Shown one piece after another: positions 46,244 through 56,457 of a stretch of DNA of 64,000 nt (position 1 is its first letter; the number at the start of each line of letters is the position of its first letter). The notes under the pieces were generated by a model. That model worked only from the letters and a program-made list of their open reading frames with translations. It ran no database searches and was not told the DNA's origin. This DNA is from Limnoglobus roseus (GTDB taxonomy: Bacteria > Planctomycetota > Planctomycetia > Gemmatales > Gemmataceae). Made by a program: the position numbers and the translations under genes. Location: positions 372,001 through 436,000 of the forward strand of contig NZ_CP042425.1 of the NCBI RefSeq assembly GCF_008254045.1. The letters are read 5' to 3'.

Positions 46244-47788
46244 TTGAAGAAGCTCCCTTCGTGCCGACGCTTCGCGTTGGCCTTGCTGCTCCTCTCACTT
46301 CCTGCGCTCGCGACCGCACAAGAGAAAAAACCGCTCCGCTGGGGCACCGACCCGACCGGCGGCGCGCCGTACATCTACCGCGACAAAACGGGCGAGTACA
46401 CCGGTTTTGAATTTGAACTCGCGGAATACTTGGCCGAGAAATTGGACCGCAAGAGCGTCCTCGTCGAAGGCGACTGGGCCAACCTGCCTCAGCAACTCAA
46501 GAAGCCCGCCGACGTCGAGAACGGCGTGGACATCATTCTCAACGGGTACGAACTCCGCAAGGACCTCGCCGCCAAGTATGGCGTCACGAGGCCGTATTAC
46601 GTCTACCGGCTGACGCTGATGGCGTCGAAGGAGAGCGATACCACCACGTGGGACGACCTGCCCGGGAAGAGTGTCGGCGTCCTGGGCGGGTCAGCCGCCC
46701 ATCGCTACGTGAAGAAGCGGTACGGCCGAACGGTTGACCTCAAAACGAACCCCGATGTCGCCAACGTCATGAAGTTGGTGAACGACCGCCGCATGGACGC
46801 CACGGTGCAAGACAGCCCGGCGGCGACCTACTTTCTCAGCGAGTACGGCGGACTCAAGGGCGTGGGTGAGCCGGTGCAAGCCGGGGACCTCCCCGGGTAT
46901 TACGTCATCTACTACCGCAAGTCCGATGTGGAACTCGGCAAAGCGCTCGACGGAGCCCTTTCCGCCGGCCTTCGCGACGGGACGTTCAAGAAGATCTACT
47001 CCCAGAAAAAGTACGACCTGTGGAACGCGGATCAGGAAGCGTTATTGCCGACGCTCGACAAGCCGTGGCCGCCCGAAAATTTGCCGGCCGAGGAAAGCCC
47101 GTGGCCTGATCTGATCGAGGAACTATTGCTCTCGGCCGGGATGACCGTCTTCTTGGCCGTCACCTCCTTCCCCCTGGCCATGGCGATCGGGCTGACCGTC
47201 GCCCTTGGCCGCGTCTACGGCGTGCGGCTCGTCTCGATCCCGCTCGGCATTTACGTCGAAGTCATTCGTGGCACGCCTCTTTTGCTCCAACTCTTCTTCC
47301 TCTACTACGTCATCCCGGAAATGTTGTTAAACACGGAACGGGACTGGTTCATCTGGCTGGCGAAAGAGATCAGTCCGCTCCGGGCCGGCATTCTCGGCCT
47401 CGCCATCAACTACTCGGCTTACGAGGCCGAGAACTACCGCGCGGGCCTGCTCGCGATACCAAAAGGCCAAATGGAAGCGGCGTTAGCCCTCGGCATGAGC
47501 CGTCGAACGGCCATCCGCCGGGTCGTCGTGCCGCAGGCTTGGCGGATCGTCATCCCCCCGGTCACGAACGACTTCATCGCGCTGTTCAAGGACACCGCGG
47601 CCTGTTCCATCTTGTTCGTGACGGAACTCACACGGAAGTACAACGAACTCTTCAACTTTAACCGTGACCTCGTCATCGAGTTGGCGTTCCTCACGGCCGG
47701 ACTCTATTTGGCCATGAGCTACCCTCTCGCGTTGTTGGCCCGACGCCTGGAACGCCGCCTCGCTGGCGGGAAGGGAGGCCATCCGTGA
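46244..47788 (+). CDS. Polar amino acid ABC transporter: solute-binding domain fused to permease
   Basis: This 514-residue protein starts at TTG with a signal peptide (MKKLPSCRRFALALLLLSLP). Residues about 30-280 form a type 3 solute-binding domain (GAPYIYRDKTGEYTGFEFEL, SVGVLGGSAAHRY, VQDSPAATYFLSEY). A permease domain follows (about 305-510) with YVEVIRGTPLLLQLFFLYYV, NYSAYEAENYRAGLLAIP and the EAA loop EAALALGMSRRTAIRRVVVP. Fused binding/permease proteins occur in the glutamine/arginine transporter group. The ATPase gene overlaps its stop (GTGA). Confidence 0.9.
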   Translation: MKKLPSCRRFALALLLLSLPALATAQEKKPLRWGTDPTGGAPYIYRDKTGEYTGFEFELAEYLAEKLDRKSVLVEGDWANLPQQLKKPADVENGVDIILNGYELRKDLAAKYGVTRPYYVYRLTLMASKESDTTTWDDLPGKSVGVLGGSAAHRYVKKRYGRTVDLKTNPDVANVMKLVNDRRMDATVQDSPAATYFLSEYGGLKGVGEPVQAGDLPGYYVIYYRKSDVELGKALDGALSAGLRDGTFKKIYSQKKYDLWNADQEALLPTLDKPWPPENLPAEESPWPDLIEELLLSAGMTVFLAVTSFPLAMAIGLTVALGRVYGVRLVSIPLGIYVEVIRGTPLLLQLFFLYYVIPEMLLNTERDWFIWLAKEISPLRAGILGLAINYSAYEAENYRAGLLAIPKGQMEAALALGMSRRTAIRRVVVPQAWRIVIPPVTNDFIALFKDTAACSILFVTELTRKYNELFNFNRDLVIELAFLTAGLYLAMSYPLALLARRLERRLAGGKGGHP

Positions 47789-48476
47789 TTTCGGTCACCA
47801 ATCTCACCAAGTTCCACGGTTCGCAGCGCGTCCTCAACGGCGTGTCGCTGACCGTCAACCGTGGCGAAGTCACCGCCCTCGTTGGCCCGTCCGGCGGCGG
47901 CAAGAGCACGCTGCTGCGCTGCATCAACGGGCTGGAGACGTTCCAGAGCGGCGGGGTCGAGGTCGCCGGCAACAAACTCGCCGGTGGGCCGACACACGAC
48001 TCGCGGGTGCTGCAAAAACTGCGGCTGTCCGTCGGAATGGTCTTCCAGCAGTTCCACCTGTTCCCGCACATGAGCGTTCTGGACAATGTCATGAGCGGCC
48101 CGCTGTACGCCCTCAAGCAGAAGCGGGGCGAAGCCGAGGCGACCGCCCGCAAGTTGCTCGACCGCGTCGGCCTGAAGGAGAAGGCCGACGCGCGGCCGGC
48201 GAATCTGTCCGGTGGGCAGCAACAGCGTGTTGCGATCGCCCGCACGCTTGCGGTTAAGCCGTTGGCGGTGCTGTTCGACGAACCGACCAGCGCCCTCGAC
48301 CCGCAGATGGCGAAAGAAGTGCTGGCCGTCATGCGCGACCTCGCGGCCGACGGGCAGACGATGATCGTGGTCACCCACGACATGGACTTCGCCGAGCGGG
48401 CGACCGTGGTTCACCTGATGCAAGCCGGCGAGATCGTGAAATCCGGCCCGCCGGCCGAGATACTCAAGGAACACCG

Positions 48477-48480
<4 letters not shown>
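47785..48480 (+). CDS. Polar amino acid ABC transporter ATP-binding protein
   Basis: This 231-residue ATPase has Walker A (GPSGGGKST), the Q-loop (VFQQFHLFPHMSVLDN), signature (LSGGQQQRVAIARTL), Walker B (VLFDEPTSALDP) and the switch histidine (VTHDMDFA). It resembles GlnQ. It overlaps the fusion permease upstream (GTGA) and the MqnD-like gene downstream (ATGA), so all three are translated together. Confidence 0.95.
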
Positions 48481-49334
<854 letters not shown>

Positions 49335-49476
49335 GTCGGGTTACGCGGGTGGCGAGGCGCGTGAATCGAGAATTGTTCCGCGCTTTCGTCTGGAATTGCC
49401 CGCAGATCAGCCGAACATAGTTTGGTACGTCCCTGCCGCGGGGACACTCGATTGCCGTTAGCCCCCGACGATCCGC

Positions 49477-50289
49477 ATGTCGTTCAGTCCACTCGTCGAC
49501 GACAGCCCCGAGATTCAGAAGCAAATCTGGCAGATCTACCTGGACTACTTCCACGCCGCCGAGAAGAAGCGGCGGTGGAACATGCAAACGGACATCCCGT
49601 GGGACCAGTGCAACCCCGGCGTGAACCCGGCCTACGCCGACGTGATCCAGACGTTCTGCATGATCGAGTTGTTCCTGCCCGACTACCTGAGCAAGCAATT
49701 GCCGCAGGTCCGGAACAACAAGGGCCGGGCGTGGATGCTGGCCAGCTGGGGGTACGAGGAATCGAAGCACTCGATGGTCCTGAACGACTGGATGCTGAAG
49801 GGCAAGCACCGGACCGAAGAGCAGCTACAGGACATGGAGGAAGGCGTCTTCGAGAAGGAGTGGACGCTGCGGTACAACGACCCTCTGGCGACCGTCGTGT
49901 ACACGATGGTGCAGGAAGTCGCGACGCGGGTGAACTACCGGAACCTCCGCCGCGCCGCGGGCGGCCAGTGCCCGGCCCTCGATAAGGTTTTGGAACTCGT
50001 GCAGATCGACGAGGCAGCCCACGGGCACTTCTTCCGGCAAATCGTGTCCGTCTACCTCGAACACGACCGGGCCGCGACGCTGGAGCGGATACGCACGGTG
50101 TTAAACACCTTCGCGATGCCCGCGGACCACTTACTCGCCGACGGCCGCCGCCGGATCGCCGCGGTGAAGGAATTGAAAATCTTCGACGAGTCGAACTACC
50201 TCAACGACGTGGTGACGCCGCTCCTCGGTCAACTCGGCCTCACCCGTGCCGACATCCGCGGCCCGAAAATGCACGTCGCGAAGAGCTAA
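49477..50289 (+). CDS. Acyl-[acyl-carrier-protein] desaturase-like diiron protein
   Basis: This 270-residue soluble protein has the diiron ligands of ferritin-like desaturases: glutamate in FCMIELFLPDYL, EESKH in WGYEESKHSMVL, a second glutamate in MVQEVATRVNY, and DEAAH in VQIDEAAHGHFF, in correct order and spacing. It would put a double bond into acyl-ACP. The second motif starts with aspartate in place of glutamate. It is shorter than plant desaturases but normal for bacterial DesA types. A hairpin follows its stop. Confidence 0.87.
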   Translation: MSFSPLVDDSPEIQKQIWQIYLDYFHAAEKKRRWNMQTDIPWDQCNPGVNPAYADVIQTFCMIELFLPDYLSKQLPQVRNNKGRAWMLASWGYEESKHSMVLNDWMLKGKHRTEEQLQDMEEGVFEKEWTLRYNDPLATVVYTMVQEVATRVNYRNLRRAAGGQCPALDKVLELVQIDEAAHGHFFRQIVSVYLEHDRAATLERIRTVLNTFAMPADHLLADGRRRIAAVKELKIFDESNYLNDVVTPLLGQLGLTRADIRGPKMHVAKS

Positions 50290-50308
50290 GCCTATCCCTT
50301 TGCAAGAA

Positions 50309-50340
50309 AGGGGCGGCTCCCCGTCTGAGGAGCCGCCCCT
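50309..50340. terminator. Hairpin terminator between convergent genes
   Basis: A perfect 12-bp stem (50309-50320 with 50329-50340) and 8-base loop lie 19 bases past the desaturase stop and 27 bases before the end of the convergent gene. There is no clear T-run. Confidence 0.75.
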
Positions 50341-50367
50341 GCGAACGTCAGCCGCGGCCTTTCCCGC

Positions 50368-50958
50368 TCAATAATCGTCGTCGTCGTCGCGGGGGCGACG
50401 GACCTTCTTCTTTTTCTTCCTCGGCGGCGGACTACTCGACATCGAGATAATGCCCTTGATGATCGCGGCGATGACCGCGATGGCCAAGACGGCGATGCCG
50501 ATGTACATGCTCTGGCGACCGGCCGCCGTCTTCGTCTTCGTCCCGTCCGCGTTTACGACCTCGTTGAACACCGTCTTGCAATTCGGGCACCGCTCCGGCG
50601 TTCGGCCACTGCTGTCGGCCCACTTGTGCTTACACTTGTCACACTCCCATTCGGCCCCGCCGTTCATCCCGGCGTTCGGCGTGCCTCCGGCCGGCGACCC
50701 CAGCCGGGGAGTCGCCACCCTCCCCTGCTCGGCCATTCCGGCGTTGGGGAACACCGGGGTGTTCGGGACGGCCGGCGGGTCCGCCCTCGGTGGGAACGTC
50801 GGCGTCGGGAACGTCGGTGTCGGTGGTATCGGCGGTGGCGTTGGGAACGACGGAGAGTTGGGGAACCCGGGCGGTTGGGCCAGGGCCAGCGTGCCCCCGA
50901 CCGAAAGGACAAAAACAACCACGGGAAGCCAAGCTCGCAGGCGGATAGAGGCGATCAT
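50368..50958 (-). CDS. Membrane protein: proline-rich exported part, zinc ribbon, TM, basic/acidic tail
   Basis: This 196-residue protein has a signal-like N-terminus (residues 8-27), then a proline/threonine-rich stretch of about 40 residues with repeats of PTPTFP type. A zinc ribbon follows (CDKCKHKW and CPNCKTVF), then a membrane segment (IGIAVLAIAVIAAIIKGIIS) and a tail with KKKKKVRRPR followed by five aspartates. Function not known. The ribbon and single membrane segment resemble other planctomycete proteins, including the one at 6871. Confidence 0.65.
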   Translation of the reverse strand: MIASIRLRAWLPVVVFVLSVGGTLALAQPPGFPNSPSFPTPPPIPPTPTFPTPTFPPRADPPAVPNTPVFPNAGMAEQGRVATPRLGSPAGGTPNAGMNGGAEWECDKCKHKWADSSGRTPERCPNCKTVFNEVVNADGTKTKTAAGRQSMYIGIAVLAIAVIAAIIKGIISMSSSPPPRKKKKKVRRPRDDDDDY

Positions 50959-51051
50959 CCCAAGAGTCTCGTGAGAGGAAATAATGAAACGGCCTGATTA
51001 TCCCGACAGTCGGCCGAGAATTCAAGCGCAATTATGAGTGTGAGGGGGCGG

Positions 51052-51669
51052 TCAGCCGGGGCGGGCGATGGGGACCATCCGCACGGAGGTTTCGCCGCAT
51101 TCCGGACAGGGGAACGGGCCGCCGCCGCGGGAGCCGACCGGCACGCAGTTCCAGCCGCCACAGTGGGAACACATGCGAGTCGTGTCCACGGCCGCGACGC
51201 GCTCCGGGAACCGCCAACGGACGAGGCGGTTGGCACTGAACTCGATGCCGGTCGCCAGCAGGACGCATATCGCGATGCCGAGGCCGGCCCCGACGAACGG
51301 GTTCGCCACGAGGAAGCCGACCGCGATGCCGAGGACCAAGCCCATCGCGCCGATGCCGGCGCACCCGCCGCAGCCGATGGCCACGCCGCCGGCCGTCAGC
51401 CGGCGGTGCTGCGTCACCCGCCCGCAATCGCGGCAGACGAGGTTCTGCACTTCGACGAGTTGCCCGCCCCAGGCGGTCGTGTGGAACGACAGGCCGAATT
51501 CTTCGAGCACGTACTCCGCGAACGGATGGGTGACGATGGGGAACTTCTCCCCCAATCGGCGGCGGGCGTCTTCCTCGCGGTCGGTGACGAGGACGACGAA
51601 CCCGCCCGCGGAAACGTCCGGCGATTCGTACCCGCAGTGCGAACAGTTGCCGCGAAACACGAGGGGCAT
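51052..51669 (-). CDS. Zinc-ribbon membrane protein of unknown function
   Basis: This 205-residue protein has CSHCGYES near its start, CRDCGRV near residue 78, two membrane segments (about 100-140, IGAMGLVLGIAVGFLVANPF, GLGIAICVLLATGI) and a C-terminal CSHCGGW ... CPECGETS ribbon. Four CxxC pairs suggest two zinc sites. It lies 93 bases upstream of the proline-rich ribbon protein on the same strand. Function not known. Confidence 0.65.
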   Translation of the reverse strand: MPLVFRGNCSHCGYESPDVSAGGFVVLVTDREEDARRRLGEKFPIVTHPFAEYVLEEFGLSFHTTAWGGQLVEVQNLVCRDCGRVTQHRRLTAGGVAIGCGGCAGIGAMGLVLGIAVGFLVANPFVGAGLGIAICVLLATGIEFSANRLVRWRFPERVAAVDTTRMCSHCGGWNCVPVGSRGGGPFPCPECGETSVRMVPIARPG

Positions 51670-51800
51670 GGGGGTATCCGTCGATCTCGTCCGTGGGGCG
51701 GATGGAGGAATTTTAGCGTAACCGCCCGCCGAGTTCGACCGGAATGTGATTCACCCCGCAAAGGTGGTCCCGCCCGCACCCCGGTAACTATCATTTTGAC

Positions 51801-52580
51801 ATGCCGTCTTCCCGCACCCCGCCGCGTTCCGACTGGTGGTTCAACTTCATCCGCGACCGCGTGGCCGGCGGCTACCTCCGCAAGCACTGCCACGCCCTAC
51901 GGCTGGCGAAAAGTTCGGCCGCCCTGCCGGCCGACGATGCCCCGATCCTTGTGGCGATGAACCACCCGTCGTGGTGGGACCCGCTCATCGCCTTCGTGTT
52001 GAGCCGCCAGTTGCCGGGTTACAAGCACTTCGGCGTGATCGACGCGGCGATGCTGAAGAAGTACGCGATGCTGAAGAAGGCCGGCATCTTTGGCATCGAC
52101 ACGCACACCCTGCGCGGGGCGACGGAGTTTCTGGAGAAGGGGCAGGCGATTCTCGAACAGCCGCGGCACGCCTTCTGGGTGACGGCGCAGGGGGAGTTCG
52201 CCGACGTGCGGCAACGCCCGCTCGCCCTGCGGTCCGGCGTCGGCCACTTGGCGGCACGGCTGTCCCGCGGGTGGGTCGTTCCGCTGGCGATGGAGATCGG
52301 CTTCTGGAACGAGCGCACGCCGGAAGCCCTCGCGAAGTTCGGCGAGGCGATCCCCCTGGGCGGCGAAAGTGGCAAGGCGATGACCGCGAAGATCGAAGCC
52401 GCCCTGACGGCCACCCTCGACGATCTGAACCGCGACGCGATCAGCCGCGACGCGGGGCGGTTCGTCCCGGTGCTGAGCGGCCGTGTCGGCGTAGGCGGTG
52501 TCTACGACTGGTGGCGGCGGTTCCGTGCGACCGTCACCGGCCGGCCGTTCGACGCCTCGCACGGGAGGGAATCGTCGTGA
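51801..52580 (+). CDS. 1-acyl-sn-glycerol-3-phosphate acyltransferase-like (PlsC domain)
   Basis: This 259-residue protein has the acyltransferase motif as NHPSWWDPLIAF (His and Asp of HxxxxD), followed by a second block around GIFGIDTHTLRGATEF and FWVTAQGEFADVR. It transfers an acyl chain to a hydroxyl on a lipid or carotenoid-type acceptor. No strong membrane segment, but probably membrane-associated. It overlaps the glycosyltransferase start (GTGA), and an SDR follows. Confidence 0.87.
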   Translation: MPSSRTPPRSDWWFNFIRDRVAGGYLRKHCHALRLAKSSAALPADDAPILVAMNHPSWWDPLIAFVLSRQLPGYKHFGVIDAAMLKKYAMLKKAGIFGIDTHTLRGATEFLEKGQAILEQPRHAFWVTAQGEFADVRQRPLALRSGVGHLAARLSRGWVVPLAMEIGFWNERTPEALAKFGEAIPLGGESGKAMTAKIEAALTATLDDLNRDAISRDAGRFVPVLSGRVGVGGVYDWWRRFRATVTGRPFDASHGRESS

Positions 52581-53698
52581 CCGTGCTGGCAATCGTGGCG
52601 TTCCTCTTCGCCCTGGGGCCGGCGACGCTGTACTTTCGCAACACACGCTTATTCCGCGAACCGCCCGAGATTCCGGCCGAATCCTTCCGTATCTCCGTGC
52701 TCATCCCCGCTCGTAACGAGGAAGCCGGCATCGCCGATTGCGTGGAAGCGGTGCTCGCGAGTCGCGTCGTCGAGTTGGAGTGCGTCGTCCTCGACGACCA
52801 CTCCGACGACCGCACGGCCGCTATCGTGCAAGAGATGGCGCGGAAGGATTCCCGCCTGCGATTGGAAACGGCCCCGCCGCTGCCGGCCGGTTGGAGCGGC
52901 AAGCAGCACGCTTGCCATTGCCTCGCGCAACTCGCCACCTTCCCCCTGTTGAACTTCCTCGACGCCGACGTGCGACTCGCGCCGGACGCCCTCGCCCGCA
53001 TGGCCGCGTTCCAACATACTTCGGGGGCCGCGATCGTCAGTGGCTTCCCACGCCAGGAAACCGGCACGTTCTTCGAGAAGCTGCTCATCCCGCTGATCCA
53101 CTTCCTGCTGCTCGGCTTCCTCCCGTTCAAGTGGATGCGCCGGTCAACGCGACCGGGCTTCGGGGCCGGGTGCGGGCAGTGGTTCCTCACGCCTCGGGAC
53201 GCCTACGACCGCGTCGGCGGGCACGCCCACCTGAGCGTGCGGAACTCGTTCCACGACGGCGTGAGACTGCCGAGGGCGTACCGGGCGAACGGCCTGATGA
53301 CCGACCTGTGCGACGTGACCGCCCTGGCCACGTGCCGCATGTACCGCACCGCCGGGCAGGTCTGGAACGGCCTCGCCAAGAACGCCCGCGAGGGGCTGGC
53401 CGCACCGAAGCTGATCCTGTTCAGCACGCTCATGCTGTTCTGCGGGCAGGTGCTGCCGTTCGTGCTCCTGCCGTTCGCCGACGGGTGGCCGCTCGTGTTG
53501 GCAGCCGCGGCGTGCGCGTTCGCACTGCTGCCGCGGGTTCACGGCGCGATCCGCTTCCGCCAATCGGGACTCGGCGCGACCCTGCACCCCCTCGGCGTGA
53601 CGGCCCTGCTCGCAATACAATGGTACGCCACGGTTCGGGCGGTTCTCGGCCGGCCGGTCGGATGGAAGGGTCGGACGAAACCGAATGCAGGTGATTGA
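52577..53698 (+). CDS. Family 2 glycosyltransferase, membrane-bound
   Basis: This 373-residue protein starts at GTG overlapping the acyltransferase stop. It has an N-terminal membrane segment, the nucleotide-sugar part ISVLIPARNEEAGIADCVEA, VVLDDHSDDRTAAIV, the DxD-type NFLDADVRLAPDAL and a C-terminal pair of membrane segments (about 285-335). Layout and size are close to CrtQ-like transferases of carotenoid pathways. Adjacent to an acyltransferase and SDR it might build a glycosylated, acylated lipid or carotenoid. Confidence 0.85.
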   Translation: MTVLAIVAFLFALGPATLYFRNTRLFREPPEIPAESFRISVLIPARNEEAGIADCVEAVLASRVVELECVVLDDHSDDRTAAIVQEMARKDSRLRLETAPPLPAGWSGKQHACHCLAQLATFPLLNFLDADVRLAPDALARMAAFQHTSGAAIVSGFPRQETGTFFEKLLIPLIHFLLLGFLPFKWMRRSTRPGFGAGCGQWFLTPRDAYDRVGGHAHLSVRNSFHDGVRLPRAYRANGLMTDLCDVTALATCRMYRTAGQVWNGLAKNAREGLAAPKLILFSTLMLFCGQVLPFVLLPFADGWPLVLAAAACAFALLPRVHGAIRFRQSGLGATLHPLGVTALLAIQWYATVRAVLGRPVGWKGRTKPNAGD

Positions 53699-53701
53699 TT
53701 C

Positions 53702-54457
53702 ATGATTGACCAGCCCACTTACGCCATCGTCGGGGCCACCGGCGGCATCGGGTCGGAACTCTGCCGCACGCTCGCCGCGACGGGGGCCACCCTCTTCCTC
53801 GGTGCCCGCCACGAGTCCCGGCTGGAGCACTTGATCGCGGAACTAAGGCAGGATTCCCCCGCCGTCGTTCACGCCTTCCCGCTCGACGCGACGAACTCGG
53901 AGGAAGTCGACCTCTTCTTCGCGAAGGCAGTCGAGACGTGCGGCACGCTGCACGGGGCCGTGAACCTTGTCGGCTCGCTCCTCTTGAAGCCGGCCCACCT
54001 GACGAACGACTACGAGTTCGGCGACACGATCATGCTGAACCTGAACACCGCGTTCTACGTCCTGCGGGCGGCCGCGCGGATGATGCAGACGACGGGCGGG
54101 TCGATCGTGCTAGCGTCGTCGGTGGCGTCGAAGATCGGCCTGGCGAACCACGAGGCGATCGCGGCCGCGAAGGGCGGCATCAACGGTTTGGTGATGGCCG
54201 CCGCCGCGACCTACGCGAGCAAGCACATCCGGGTGAACGCCGTCGCCCCGGCCTTGGTCCGCACGCCGTTGGCCGAGAAGATCACGTCGAACGAGCTAGC
54301 CCTGAAGGCGTCCACGGCAATGCACCCGCTCGGCCGCATCGGCGAGCCGACCGACGTGGTCGCCGCGATCGCGTGGCTGCTCGACCCGCGAACGAGCTGG
54401 GTGACGGGCCAGATCCTCAGCCTCGACGGCGGCATGTCTAGCATCCGGGGGAAGTGA
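53702..54457 (+). CDS. Short-chain dehydrogenase/reductase lacking the catalytic tyrosine
   Basis: This 251-residue protein has the cofactor loop VGATGGIGSEL, NLVG in place of NNAG, serine in VLASSVASKIG and a C-terminal LSLDGGMS. At the YxxxK site it reads IAAAK, in the block LANHEAIAAAKGGING, so the usual tyrosine is isoleucine. A histidine lies nearby. It follows the glycosyltransferase stop by 3 bases. Such HEAIAAAK-type members recur among SDRs; the activity is uncertain. Confidence 0.82.
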   Translation: MIDQPTYAIVGATGGIGSELCRTLAATGATLFLGARHESRLEHLIAELRQDSPAVVHAFPLDATNSEEVDLFFAKAVETCGTLHGAVNLVGSLLLKPAHLTNDYEFGDTIMLNLNTAFYVLRAAARMMQTTGGSIVLASSVASKIGLANHEAIAAAKGGINGLVMAAAATYASKHIRVNAVAPALVRTPLAEKITSNELALKASTAMHPLGRIGEPTDVVAAIAWLLDPRTSWVTGQILSLDGGMSSIRGK

Positions 54458-54462
54458 AGAAA

Positions 54463-54912
54463 TCAGGTGGCTGTCGGGCTGAATGCCGCGAGGAATCGCT
54501 CGTAGTCATCACGGCGGAAGCGGTACGATCCCCATGCAGGTTCCCACCGGATACATGATCCGACTACACCTTTGCGCGTCTCGTCGAACCCTAGCCGGTC
54601 CCACCGAACCACGTCCGTCTCGGTTACGACTTCCGCCATGACCACGGAGCAACTGTAATCCAAGTCGTCTGGGCAAATCAGAATGGGGGCGTATCCGGTG
54701 CAGCCTACCTCGGGCAGAATCCTTTGCCATGGAATCACGCTATCTTCGTCGTTGTGAAACCATCCGAGTAAGGAGGACACCAGGCCTGTAAGTTTGGAGC
54801 CGGGGATAGCGGCATCCAGCACTTCATCCAACGCTATTCCATCCACGGCGATGATAAGATGGGGTTCCGGGACGAACTTACTCGCGGCCCGAATCGCCTG
54901 AATTTGGTTCAT
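54463..54912 (-). CDS. Hypothetical protein
   Basis: This 149-residue protein has no recognised domain. It contains many acidic and tryptophan residues (GLVSSLLGWFHNDEDSV, RRDDYERFLAAF). No signal or membrane segment. An AGGAGG lies about 30 bases before the ATG (54910-54912), too far for this start; no closer in-frame start was found. It is convergent with the SDR, 5 bases apart. Its codons are less GC-rich than those of neighbours. Confidence 0.5.
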   Translation of the reverse strand: MNQIQAIRAASKFVPEPHLIIAVDGIALDEVLDAAIPGSKLTGLVSSLLGWFHNDEDSVIPWQRILPEVGCTGYAPILICPDDLDYSCSVVMAEVVTETDVVRWDRLGFDETRKGVVGSCIRWEPAWGSYRFRRDDYERFLAAFSPTAT

Positions 54913-55041
54913 TCGATCGTAACCTACAGCCCACGTGATGTGCCTCCTTTATATAGTGGCGCGATTCCGCGAGGCCCACCGAGGGACTCGACGGATCGGC
55001 AAACGGCCACTCGTATGCGGGAGCCGTGCGATGCGTTCGCG

Positions 55042-56457
55042 CTAAGCCGATGTGGCCTTCGCGTGCTTCATGATGAGGTTCGTGAGTTGACCGCGGCAGG
55101 AGCCGCAGCCGGTGCCGGCCTTCGTCGCCTCGGAGAGCATCGGCAAGGACGTGCAGCCGTCCTTGATCGCGCCGACGAGGCACGACTCGGTGACGTGGTG
55201 GCAGTTGCAAATCTCGCGGTCGGCCGCCGACGTGGAGATGTCGCCGCTGCACAGGATGTCCAGGCGGTTCGGCGGCAACTCGTCGCCGCGGTCGAACCAA
55301 CGGGCCAGGCTCGGGGCCGATTCGCCGTCGCCGACGCAGATCGCGCCGACGAGTTTGCTGTCGCGAACGACCATCTTGCGGTAGATGCCGCGGCGGTCCT
55401 CCATCACCTGCAACACTTCGTCCGACTCCTGCTGCGGGTCGATGAGGCCCATGCTGGCCACGTCCACGCCGGCCACCTTCAGCTTCGTGTACTGCTTCGA
55501 GCCGCGGTAGCGGGCGGCCGGATTCGCCCCGGTCAGCACGTCGGCCACCACGTCGCACTGCTCCCAGATCGGCGGCACGATGCCGTAGACGAGGCCGTTG
55601 TGTTCGGCACATTCGCCCACCGAGTACACGCCGGGCACGGCCGTCGCGAGCAGATCGTTCACGACGATGCCGTGCTTCACCGGGATGTTCGACGCTTGCG
55701 CCAAATCGACCCGCGGGCGGATGCCGGCGGCGATCACGAGCATGTCGGCCGGGATGACCTCGCCGGTCTTCAGCGCCACGCCATGGACACGGTCGTCGCC
55801 GATCACGCCGGTCGCCGTCTGGCCGGTCCGCACGAAGATGCCGAGCTTCTCGATACCGCGGCGGACGATCTCGCCGCCGAAGCGATCGACTTGCAGGTTC
55901 ATCAGCCAGTCGGCACGGTGGACAACGGTGACATGTAAGCCCATGTCGGAGAGCGCCTTCGCCGCCTCCAGGCCGAGCAACCCGCCGCCGAGGACGACGG
56001 CCGAACACGGCGGCTTCGCGAAGTCCCGCATCCGGCTGCAATCGTCGATCGTGCGGAACAGGAACGCCCCCGGTTTTGGCTTGCCGTCCGCCCCGCGGAG
56101 GCCCTCCATCGGCGGCACGGACGGAGCCGACCCGGTGGCGATCACGGCCACGTCGTAGGCGTGCTCTTCGCCAGCGCTGTCGGTCAGCCGCCGGCGAACG
56201 CTGTCGATTTTCGTGACGAGCTTGTTCGAGTGGTACGTCACCGCCCGGTCGGCGTACCAGCCAGTCGCCTTCAACATAATCTCGTCGGCCGTGCCGCCGG
56301 CGAGGACGCGACCGAGCAGGATGCGGTTGTAACAGCCGTGCCGCTCTTCGCCGAAGACGCTGATGTCGAACTGCGTGCCGGCGTTGCGGCGGAAGAGTTC
56401 GTCGAGCAGTCGGCCCGCGGCCATGCCGTTGCCGATGATGGCGAGTTTCTTTTTCAT
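55042..56457 (-). CDS. NasB-like assimilatory nitrate reductase electron-transfer flavoprotein
   Basis: This 471-residue protein is related to the front half of NirB. It has FAD and NAD loops (IIGNGMAAGRLLDEL, VVLGGGLLGLEAAKAL), the FAD end VPGVYSVGECAEHNG, and at the C-terminus a BFD-like [2Fe-2S] domain (CNCHHVTESC ... GTGCGSCRGQ). There is no sirohaem domain. By its place it would pass electrons from NAD(P)H to the nitrate reductase. Its start overlaps the stop of that gene (ATGA). It is the last gene of the operon. Confidence 0.87.
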   Translation of the reverse strand: MKKKLAIIGNGMAAGRLLDELFRRNAGTQFDISVFGEERHGCYNRILLGRVLAGGTADEIMLKATGWYADRAVTYHSNKLVTKIDSVRRRLTDSAGEEHAYDVAVIATGSAPSVPPMEGLRGADGKPKPGAFLFRTIDDCSRMRDFAKPPCSAVVLGGGLLGLEAAKALSDMGLHVTVVHRADWLMNLQVDRFGGEIVRRGIEKLGIFVRTGQTATGVIGDDRVHGVALKTGEVIPADMLVIAAGIRPRVDLAQASNIPVKHGIVVNDLLATAVPGVYSVGECAEHNGLVYGIVPPIWEQCDVVADVLTGANPAARYRGSKQYTKLKVAGVDVASMGLIDPQQESDEVLQVMEDRRGIYRKMVVRDSKLVGAICVGDGESAPSLARWFDRGDELPPNRLDILCSGDISTSAADREICNCHHVTESCLVGAIKDGCTSLPMLSEATKAGTGCGSCRGQLTNLIMKHAKATSA

